Assembly: GCA_031280035.1 (NCBI GenBank) | Contig: JAITHJ010000010.1 | Span: 1-33,303, forward strand | Source of the DNA: Spirochaetaceae bacterium | GTDB taxonomy: Bacteria > Spirochaetota > Spirochaetia > Treponematales > Breznakiellaceae | DNA: 33,303 nt | Direction of reading: 5' to 3' | In this document: piece after piece, positions 5,716 through 12,373 of the stretch | Layout: every line of letters begins with the position of its first letter | Numbering within the stretch: the first letter of the stretch is position 1 | The notes under the pieces: model-generated | The model's database searches: none | The model's input: the letters and a program-made list of their open reading frames with translations, nothing else | What the model was told of the DNA's origin: nothing | Position numbers and translations under genes: made by a program

Positions 5716-8436
5716 ATGGAAAGCAAAACATTAAGCATAGGCGGGATGAGCTGCGCCGCCTGCGCCGGACGGGTCGAGAGGGCTGTGCGGAAAGTTGAAG
5801 GAATTACCGGCGCAACGGTCAACTTCGCAACGGAAAAGCTCTTTGTTGAGTATGAGGGCGCAGAGGTGCTGTCCGCCGTCAAAGAAGCGATTGTGAAGGC
5901 AGGCTACGAAGTGCTGGAAAAGGCAGAAGTCTCCGCCGTAACAATCCCTATCGGCGGGATGAGCTGCGCGGCGTGCGCGGCGCGGGTCGAGAAGGCGCTT
6001 TTGAAACTTGAGGGCGTAGAGAGCGCAAGCGTGAACTTTGCCACGGAAAAGGCGTCGCTGGTCTACAACCCCAAACTGCTGCGGCTTTCTTCTATAAAAG
6101 AGGCCGTTACAAAGGCCGGATACACGCCGCTGGAAGTTTCAAAAGACGGCGCGGTGGACGAAGACCGCCGCCGCAAAGAGCGCGAGATAAAGATTCTCAA
6201 AACAAAGTTCATAGTCGCCGTGAGCTTTGCCGCGCCGCTGCTCTACATCGCTATGGTTCCCATGATAAAATGGTTCAGCCTCCCCTTCCCCAAAGCTCTT
6301 GCCCCAATGAACTTTCCGCTCATCTATGCGCTTGCAGAGCTTTTGCTGGTAATTCCTGTGATCATCGCGGGCAATAAATTCTACAGCGCGGGCTTTAAGA
6401 ACCTCCTGCGCCGCAGCCCCAACATGGACAGCCTCATCGCCATAGGCACAACGGCGGCGGTCGCCTACAGCGTCTACAACCTATTCGAGATAGCAGGCGG
6501 GAACTTCAACGCCGTTGACGCGCTCTACTTTGAGACGGCGGGCGTCATCATCGCGTTGATACTGCTGGGAAAGACGCTTGAAGCCGTCTCCAAAGGCCGC
6601 ACGAGCGAGGCGATAAAAAAGCTCATGGGGCTGGCTCCCAAAACGGCGATTGTCATTGAGGACGGCATCGAGAAAGAAATCCCGATAGACGAGGTGGTTC
6701 CCGGCGACATCATCGTGGTAAAACCCGGCGCGAAAATCCCTGTAGACGGCGTGGTTACCGAAGGCCAAAGCGCCGTTGACGAATCGATGCTCACAGGCGA
6801 AAGTATGCCAATCGACAAAAAAGCGGGGGACAAAGTTTTTGCGGCGACGATCAACGCAAACGGCCTGCTCCGTTTTAAGGCCGAGAAAACCGGCGGCGAT
6901 ACGGCGCTCGCGCAGATCATCCGCCTGGTGGAGGACGCGCAGAGCAGCAAAGCGCCGATAGCCCAGATGGCCGACATCGTGTCCGGCTATTTTGTTCCGG
7001 TGGTCTGCGTTATCGCGCTCATCGCCGGAATTGCGTGGTTTGCCGCCGCGCAGGCGGGCTTCGTTGCGCTGCCCGCGGGAAAGCCGGCGCTGGAGTTCGC
7101 CCTCACAATCTTTATTTCGGTGCTGGTGATAGCCTGCCCCTGCGCGCTCGGCCTTGCCACCCCCACGGCAATCATGGTGGGCACGGGCAAGGGCGCGGAA
7201 AACGGCATCCTCATCAAAGGCGGCGAGGCGCTGGAGACGGCGCACAAAATCACCACGATTGTGTTCGACAAAACAGGCACTATCACCGAGGGCAAGCCGG
7301 AAGTTACCGATGTTGTGAGCGCAGGCGGCGCTGAAACGGAGTATCTTTTGCGGATAACGGCCTCCGCCGAAAAGGGCAGCGAGCATCCGCTCGGCCATGC
7401 CATCGTGCGCGAAGCGGAAAAGCGCGGCCTTGCCCTCCTCGATGTAAGCGCCTTCAAAGCCATCCCCGGCCGCGGCATGGAAGCTGTTATTCAGGGATCA
7501 GGGGTCAGGGATCAGGGGTCAGGGATTTCTGGCCACGATGTGTTACCTAACGCAGATGGCGCAGTTCACTCTGATATACCGGCAAAAACTCCGGCACCCG
7601 GCCCCCGGCCCCCGACCCCCATCCTCGTTGGCAACAGAAAGCTGATGGATGAGCGGGGGATTTCGCTTGCGGAGCTGGAGGGTGATTCTGACAGGCTGGC
7701 CGGAGAAGGCAAAACGCCCATGTATGTCGCGCTGGACGGAAAGCTCTCAGGCATTGTCGCCGTGGCTGACGTGCTCAAAAGTTCCAGCAAGGCGGCCATC
7801 GAAAAGCTGCGCAAAATGGGCATCGAGGTTGTGATGATAACCGGCGACAACAAAAAAACCGCCGCCGCCATCGCCCGAGAGGCCGGCATAAGCCGCGTCC
7901 TCGCCGAAGTCCTCCCCCAGGACAAGGCGGCGGAAGTGAAGAAGTTACAGTTGTCAGTTGCCGGCTGTCAGTTGCCAGTAAATTCAGGACGGGATATGTT
8001 GCCGAACACAGAGCACGCCGTTAGCCCCGATATACCGGACACAAAACCGACAACCGGCAACCGAAAACTGACAACTGTAGTCGCTATGGTCGGGGACGGC
8101 ATCAATGACGCGCCGGCGCTGGCGCAGGCGGATGTGGGGATTGCTATCGGCAGCGGGACGGATGTCGCTATTGAAAGCGCCGGCATCGTGCTGATGCGCT
8201 CCGATTTAATGGACGTTGCCACAGCCATCAACCTCAGCAAGCGGACGATTCGCAACATCAAGCAGAACCTCTTCTGGGCATTCGGCTACAATGTGCTGGG
8301 CATTCCCGTTGCCGCGGGCCTGCTCTATCTGTTCGGCGGGCCGCTTCTCAACCCGATTTTCGCCGCCGCCGCGATGAGCATGAGCTCAGTTTCGGTATTA
8401 ACCAACGCGCTGCGGCTTAAAAGGTTTAAGGCGTGA
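5716..8436 (+). CDS. copA: Copper-translocating P-type ATPase with two N-terminal HMA domains (906 aa)
   Basis: Two [15 protein letters not shown] HMA motifs, TGES, CPC ([13 protein letters not shown]), [37 protein letters not shown]. Two extra segments interrupt the normal sequence in-frame. Confidence 0.96.
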   Translation: MESKTLSIGGMSCAACAGRVERAVRKVEGITGATVNFATEKLFVEYEGAEVLSAVKEAIVKAGYEVLEKAEVSAVTIPIGGMSCAACAARVEKALLKLEGVESASVNFATEKASLVYNPKLLRLSSIKEAVTKAGYTPLEVSKDGAVDEDRRRKEREIKILKTKFIVAVSFAAPLLYIAMVPMIKWFSLPFPKALAPMNFPLIYALAELLLVIPVIIAGNKFYSAGFKNLLRRSPNMDSLIAIGTTAAVAYSVYNLFEIAGGNFNAVDALYFETAGVIIALILLGKTLEAVSKGRTSEAIKKLMGLAPKTAIVIEDGIEKEIPIDEVVPGDIIVVKPGAKIPVDGVVTEGQSAVDESMLTGESMPIDKKAGDKVFAATINANGLLRFKAEKTGGDTALAQIIRLVEDAQSSKAPIAQMADIVSGYFVPVVCVIALIAGIAWFAAAQAGFVALPAGKPALEFALTIFISVLVIACPCALGLATPTAIMVGTGKGAENGILIKGGEALETAHKITTIVFDKTGTITEGKPEVTDVVSAGGAETEYLLRITASAEKGSEHPLGHAIVREAEKRGLALLDVSAFKAIPGRGMEAVIQGSGVRDQGSGISGHDVLPNADGAVHSDIPAKTPAPGPRPPTPILVGNRKLMDERGISLAELEGDSDRLAGEGKTPMYVALDGKLSGIVAVADVLKSSSKAAIEKLRKMGIEVVMITGDNKKTAAAIAREAGISRVLAEVLPQDKAAEVKKLQLSVAGCQLPVNSGRDMLPNTEHAVSPDIPDTKPTTGNRKLTTVVAMVGDGINDAPALAQADVGIAIGSGTDVAIESAGIVLMRSDLMDVATAINLSKRTIRNIKQNLFWAFGYNVLGIPVAAGLLYLFGGPLLNPIFAAAAMSMSSVSVLTNALRLKRFKA
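7492..7623 (+). repeat. In-frame inserted element 1 (heptamer-repeat arms plus conserved core) in copA
   Basis: GGGTCAG/GGATCAG heptads at the left, CCGGCCC/CCGACCC heptads at the right; core encodes [20 protein letters not shown]; interrupts the conserved GRGMEAV...LVGNRKLM segment. Confidence 0.8.
7945..8079 (+). repeat. In-frame inserted element 2, related to element 1, in copA
   Basis: Left TACAGTTGTCAGTTGCCGGCTGTCAGTTGCCAGT vs right-arm reverse complement TACAGTTGTCAGTTTTCGGTTGCCGGTTGTCGGT; core encodes [20 protein letters not shown]; interrupts [10 protein letters not shown]...[15 protein letters not shown]. Confidence 0.85.
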
Positions 8437-8465
8437 ACAAAATATCTTTTTTAGGAGTGTATAAG

Positions 8466-9179
8466 ATGAAGATTACGTTAAATTGTATGAAAATAGCGGC
8501 TGCGCTTATCGCGCTGTCCGCCGCGGCTTCCTGCGCGAAGCTCGATGTGGTTGGAACGGGGAGCGTCCGCTCCTTTGAGAAACTGCTCCAGCGCGTCCCG
8601 CAGCTTGTATCGGCTGATGATATGAACGGCGGCTTGAGATCGGCTGACGATATGAACGGCGGTTGGAGTCTTGCCGCGCCGGACAGCACGGCGCGCTTTG
8701 TGTGGAGCAAGAACTATGCCCAAAGCCCCCTCCACGATGTGATGCTGGAGTTCGACGCCGCCCCGTTTATCGCCGCCGGCCTTGACCCCGCCAAGCTCCC
8801 CGTACAATTTTCCTATTACGAAGGCAAGCTGATGACCGGCGCCAAGCTCGGCGGCGAAGAGATCACATATTCCGGCGATGATGTTACGCCGCTTGCCTCT
8901 TATGAAGCGCTCGTCAGGCTGAAGAGAAAGGCCGTCGGCTATCACGGGGCGCTTGACCATTACGGCATCAATCTGGGAAACGGCAATTTGTTTGAATGGG
9001 CGAAGGACATGGATACCAACGATAAAGACATCGTGTTTGTGCTTGACCCCGCGCCGTTTATCGCCGCCGGCACAGACGTCTCAAAGATAGCGGGCTGGAT
9101 TTTTACCAAAGTTACCGTAGACGATGAAAACGGCAAACCAATTCAAGTTGACAAAATAGTAAAACCGTTCGATTTATAA
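8466..9179 (+). CDS. Small secreted lipoprotein of unknown function, probably co-transcribed with copA
   Basis: Start at MKITLNCMKIAAALIALSAAASC (lipobox SAAASC); AGGAG RBS; 29 nt after the copA stop. The track ORF start at 8433 overlaps copA and is less likely. Confidence 0.7.
   Translation: MKITLNCMKIAAALIALSAAASCAKLDVVGTGSVRSFEKLLQRVPQLVSADDMNGGLRSADDMNGGWSLAAPDSTARFVWSKNYAQSPLHDVMLEFDAAPFIAAGLDPAKLPVQFSYYEGKLMTGAKLGGEEITYSGDDVTPLASYEALVRLKRKAVGYHGALDHYGINLGNGNLFEWAKDMDTNDKDIVFVLDPAPFIAAGTDVSKIAGWIFTKVTVDDENGKPIQVDKIVKPFDL
8610..8669 (+). repeat. 30-bp tandem duplication inside the lipoprotein gene
   Basis: TCGGCTGATGATATGAACGGCGGCTTGAGA then TCGGCTGACGATATGAACGGCGGTTGGAGT, encoding SADDMNGGLR / SADDMNGGWS. 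Confidence 0.9.
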
Positions 9180-9183
9180 CACG

Positions 9184-9221
9184 CGGCACAAGCACACGGA
9201 CATGGATGCGCGCTTGTGCCG
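9184..9221. repeat. Inverted repeat after the lipoprotein gene
   Basis: CGGCACAAGC (9184-9193) and GCTTGTGCCG (9212-9221), perfect 10-bp arms, 18-nt loop, no T tract. Confidence 0.75.
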
Positions 9222-9471
9222 GCAATAGAGATGTGGTTTTGCCGGCAACAGAATTTTAACCGCCGGTAATAGAGATGATTTTGCTGGCAAAGAAAATTTT
9301 ATCGCCGGCAATGGTGATGATTTTGCCGGCAATGGAAGTCTTATCGCCGGCAATGGTGATGATTTTGCTGGCAACGGAAGTTTTATCGCCGGCAATGGTG
9401 ATGGTTTTGCTGGCAAAGAAAATTTTATTGCCGGCAATGGTGATGGTTTTGCTGGCAAAGAAAGTTTTATC
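9218..9471. repeat. Minisatellite: 12 units of a 21-bp repeat (first unit 23 bp), with partly alternating 42-bp higher-order pattern
   Basis: Units such as GCCGGCAATGGTGATGATTTT alternating with GCTGGCAAAGAAAATTTTATC; 23 + 11x21 = 254 nt. Confidence 0.95.
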
Positions 9472-9585
9472 ATCGGCGAAGACGCTGCCGCTCCCTGTCT
9501 GCTGTCTGTGTGTGAAAAGAACAATAAGACGGCATGATTGCCGCGCCGGTCTGCTTACTGCAAGCATGAGTTAATCGGCGTTATC

Positions 9586-10170
9586 TTATACCTTGACGAA
9601 GGTTACGCCGGCGTTATGAAGCGATGTATATGCCTTTTTTGCAGAATCAGCAGGAATATTTACCGCGCGCACGGCGTTTTCCAGCACAAAAACACGGTAC
9701 CCAAGCGCGTTGGCATCCTGCGCGCTGTAAAAAACACAATAATCAAGGGCAAGCCCGCCAAGATAAATGTCCTTTACGCCCAGTACGTCAAGAAAGCCGG
9801 CGAGTCCTGTTGCGGTTTTCTGGTCATTTTCAAAAAAGGCGGAATACGAATCAAGATTCACGCGAAATCCTTTGCGTAAGATAAGGGTAACCGGTTCAAT
9901 ATCCAGCGCGCTGTGAAGGAGCGCGCCATGACTTCCCCATACGCAATGAGCAGGCCACAGCCCGCCTTGTTCACTAAAAGAAGAATGAAGGGGCGGATGC
10001 CAATCCTGCGTTGCAATAACCGGCGCGCCATGAAACGCAAAAGCCTTCGCAAACTCATTTAACGGCTCAATAACCGCATCTCCGTCAAAAACAGCAAGCG
10101 TTCCGCCGGGACAAAAATCATTTTGAACATCAACCATGATAAGCGCCGCACAAGAATAATCAATTTCCAT
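9586..10170 (-). CDS. pncA: Nicotinamidase/isochorismatase-family hydrolase (PncA-like)
   Basis: ALIMVDVQNDFCPGGTLAV, VIATQDWHPPLHSSF, LWPAHCVWGS, LGGLALDYCVFYSAQDA: nicotinamidase motifs with catalytic D/K/C. Start chosen at MEIDYSCAALIMVD; the track's 10200 start adds 10 aa. Confidence 0.88.
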   Translation of the reverse strand: MEIDYSCAALIMVDVQNDFCPGGTLAVFDGDAVIEPLNEFAKAFAFHGAPVIATQDWHPPLHSSFSEQGGLWPAHCVWGSHGALLHSALDIEPVTLILRKGFRVNLDSYSAFFENDQKTATGLAGFLDVLGVKDIYLGGLALDYCVFYSAQDANALGYRVFVLENAVRAVNIPADSAKKAYTSLHNAGVTFVKV

Positions 10171-10213
10171 ATCGCTGCCTCTCTCGCTGTCAGCCAGCAT
10201 AGCGGCTTCCGCT

Positions 10214-10936
10214 CTAAAAGTCTACACAGCAGAGCAAGTCGCCTTTAAGATCGAGGTAGAGTGCGTCTTTTATGCCGATAAATCGCTTGAAAGAATACAT
10301 ATACGGGAAAAAATTGATGTGCAGATCTACCGTGTACCGGTACTCCCGCTGGCGTGGAACAACGATTATCAGCCGCTTTCGCGTTACACGAATTAATTCC
10401 GCAAGAGCCTTGTGCGGTTCGCGGATATGCTCCAGAGCGTGTGTGCAAATGACCACATCAAATGAATCATCGCAAAACGGCAGTGCAGTTATATCAGCCT
10501 GCCTGATTTCAAACGGAACAGAACTTGCAGACGGAGCTATATCAACGCCGGTACAGACTACAGCAGGACTTGCATCCAGTATTTTGTTCAGCAAATATCC
10601 TCTGCCGCACGCGGCATCAAGAATATGCCCCCCCCCCGCGTTAATGGCGTAATAATCCTGAACATTTTGAACTATCCATTGCAGGCACTGTTTATTGCAG
10701 TCAGTATAGCGATTAGAATTGATAGGAACGGCAACTATCGCTCTATAATACTGCGCCAATTCTTCATCGCTCATAAAAGGAAATTTTTCTTTGAAGTCAA
10801 GCAAATATTTTGTCTTATCTCCATAGGCGATCTTCATAAATGGCCTCATGAACCACGCGCAATCCCTCAATACCGGCGGAATTAAATTATCAAGAATATA
10901 ATTGGCAATCAATGTAACATTACGGTCTAGCAGCAT
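10214..10936 (-). CDS. Class I SAM-dependent methyltransferase (240 aa)
   Basis: Motif I HILDAACGRGYLL, TGVDIA, LPFCDDSFDVVICTHALEHI, typical Methyltransf_11 layout. Confidence 0.85.
   Translation of the reverse strand: MLLDRNVTLIANYILDNLIPPVLRDCAWFMRPFMKIAYGDKTKYLLDFKEKFPFMSDEELAQYYRAIVAVPINSNRYTDCNKQCLQWIVQNVQDYYAINAGGGHILDAACGRGYLLNKILDASPAVVCTGVDIAPSASSVPFEIRQADITALPFCDDSFDVVICTHALEHIREPHKALAELIRVTRKRLIIVVPRQREYRYTVDLHINFFPYMYSFKRFIGIKDALYLDLKGDLLCCVDF
10628..10637 (-). repeat. Homopolymeric G10 tract (C10 on + strand) within the methyltransferase CDS
   Basis: + strand aatatgCCCCCCCCCCgcgtt; minus GCG GGG GGG GGG CAT encodes A-G-G-G-H immediately before motif I. Confidence 0.95.
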
Positions 10937-10956
10937 TGTTGTATCCTATTTCGTTA

Positions 10957-11388
10957 TTAAATGACTTTTTTTGTCAAAGTAAGCTGGTTCTTGCCATCAA
11001 TTCTTTTATAATCAACACTATCCATCCATTTTTTCATAATCAAGATGCCAAAACCACCGGCTTCCCGTTCGTTAAGCGAAGCAGAAACTTCAGGCGTTTT
11101 GTACGTCAGTGGATTGAATTCAATACCACTATCTTCAAACCGGATAACAAGAATAGAATCCTTTGTTCCAACAAAAACAGTAACGTTGCTATCGCCGTTT
11201 TGCGCATAAGCGTATTCACAGATATTTACAAATACCTCTTCAGTAACAACAGCAAGCTGGCTGCAAGCTTTAGTAGTACATTGAATATTATCCAAAATAA
11301 CGCTAAGCCAATCCTGAAGTTTATCAAGATCATCTATTTTAGCGGACAACTCAATCCTCTCTTTAAATACAAAAGATATCTCTTCCAT
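10957..11388 (-). CDS. RsbW-like anti-sigma/serine kinase (HATPase_c)
   Basis: N-box EEVFVNICEYAY, G1 DSGIEFNP, G2 GGFGILIMKKWMD; adjacent to a STAS gene. Confidence 0.85.
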   Translation of the reverse strand: MEEISFVFKERIELSAKIDDLDKLQDWLSVILDNIQCTTKACSQLAVVTEEVFVNICEYAYAQNGDSNVTVFVGTKDSILVIRFEDSGIEFNPLTYKTPEVSASLNEREAGGFGILIMKKWMDSVDYKRIDGKNQLTLTKKVI

Positions 11389-11412
11389 AAAAATGTCCTT
11401 CTTAAAACTGGA

Positions 11413-11712
11413 TTAGTTCTCAATAGTAAAAATATTATTAAGACCTGTTATTTCAAATACATCCATAACCTCTCTTCTAACGTTACGAATTACAAATGCT
11501 CCCTCCGCAGAAAATTTTTTCTTTGCACAAAGCAATACTCGCAACCCCGCGGACGCCAAAAAACTAATGTCCTTAAAATCCAAAACTAATTTACTGGCAG
11601 CTCCAACAACAGATTCAATGCACTGATTTAAATCTTGCGTTGCTGCAGCAGTCAGCTTCCCATTCAGTTGTAACGTTACTTCATCTCCGGCTTGTATCTT
11701 TTCAATTTTCAT
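11413..11712 (-). CDS. STAS-domain anti-sigma factor antagonist-like protein
   Basis: LVLDFKDISFLASAGLRVLL (D-x-S-x-L-x-S-x-G-L motif with phosphorylatable Ser), 99 aa. Confidence 0.88.
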   Translation of the reverse strand: MKIEKIQAGDEVTLQLNGKLTAAATQDLNQCIESVVGAASKLVLDFKDISFLASAGLRVLLCAKKKFSAEGAFVIRNVRREVMDVFEITGLNNIFTIEN

Positions 11713-11752
11713 CCGAATTCCTTTGCGATTTACGCTTTATTTTATAATTTTT

Positions 11753-12352
11753 TTATAATTTGTCAAGATTAAATCTTATACACGCCGATACAGGCAAAAT
11801 AAAACCCGCTTTGTTTAAAGACATATCCGTTGCGCCGTTAACATGAAAATCCACCGCAAATCCAGGACAAACATCTATTGCTAACGCAATCAGTGATTTT
11901 GGAAAAAAACACACGCCAAAAAGACCTGTTGCGTTAAATAAAAAATCAAAAAAATCATAAATTCCAAGAGATCCTGAAACACCGGCTCTTAATCCGATAA
12001 ATTTTGTGTCTAATGTAACGTATAAATTGTCTTTAATGCCGAACATAAATTTTTGATAATCCTTAAGAGAAGAATTACCATTGTTTTTTACTTCGTTATA
12101 CTGGTCAGAAAGCGTCATACTGCCAAATGAAAGCAACGAATCATTCTGTATAAAAGGATTGAACAACTGAAGATTAAAACCAATATTATAATTCCAATAA
12201 TCACGTACATAATAATCGTCTTCTTTGGTGATATATTTTCCAATGTTCGGCTTAAAATAACCAGTATCAGCGCCAAACAACACCATATTTTGAGAAAAAG
12301 AATACGGAATAATCATCATGCCCATGACAAATACAAACATAAATTTTTTCAT
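11753..12352 (-). CDS. Secreted, probably outer-membrane protein of unknown function, downstream of tssM
   Basis: Signal peptide MKKFMFVFVMGMMIIPYSFSQ; aromatic/alternating beta-rich sequence ending FNLDKL; 21 nt after the tssM stop. Confidence 0.6.
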   Translation of the reverse strand: MKKFMFVFVMGMMIIPYSFSQNMVLFGADTGYFKPNIGKYITKEDDYYVRDYWNYNIGFNLQLFNPFIQNDSLLSFGSMTLSDQYNEVKNNGNSSLKDYQKFMFGIKDNLYVTLDTKFIGLRAGVSGSLGIYDFFDFLFNATGLFGVCFFPKSLIALAIDVCPGFAVDFHVNGATDMSLNKAGFILPVSACIRFNLDKL

Positions 12353-12373
12353 AATTTCACCTTATTAAAACTT

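Noticed and set aside
6481-7398. 305-aa minus-strand ORF (and other ORFs at 6525-6977, 6987-7478, 7566-7925, 7968-8261)
   Set aside because: Antisense to the unmistakable copA coding sequence; low-complexity Arg/Ala/Gly-rich or Ser/Thr-rich translations typical of shadow ORFs in GC-rich genes.
9218-9471. CRISPR-like array
   Set aside because: Repeats are contiguous 21-mers with no unique spacers; no cas genes in the window.
9174-9574. ORFs 9174-9524 (-), 9256-9567 (-), 9275-9574 (+) encoding PLPAKSSPLPAIK-like or LSPAMVMILPAM-like repeats
   Set aside because: Products of the 21-bp minisatellite read in different frames; no RBS, signal or homology supporting expression.
10936-11589. 217-aa plus-strand ORF
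   Set aside because: Antisense to the RsbW-like and STAS genes, which have clear family motifs; translation looks like non-coding AT-rich sequence.
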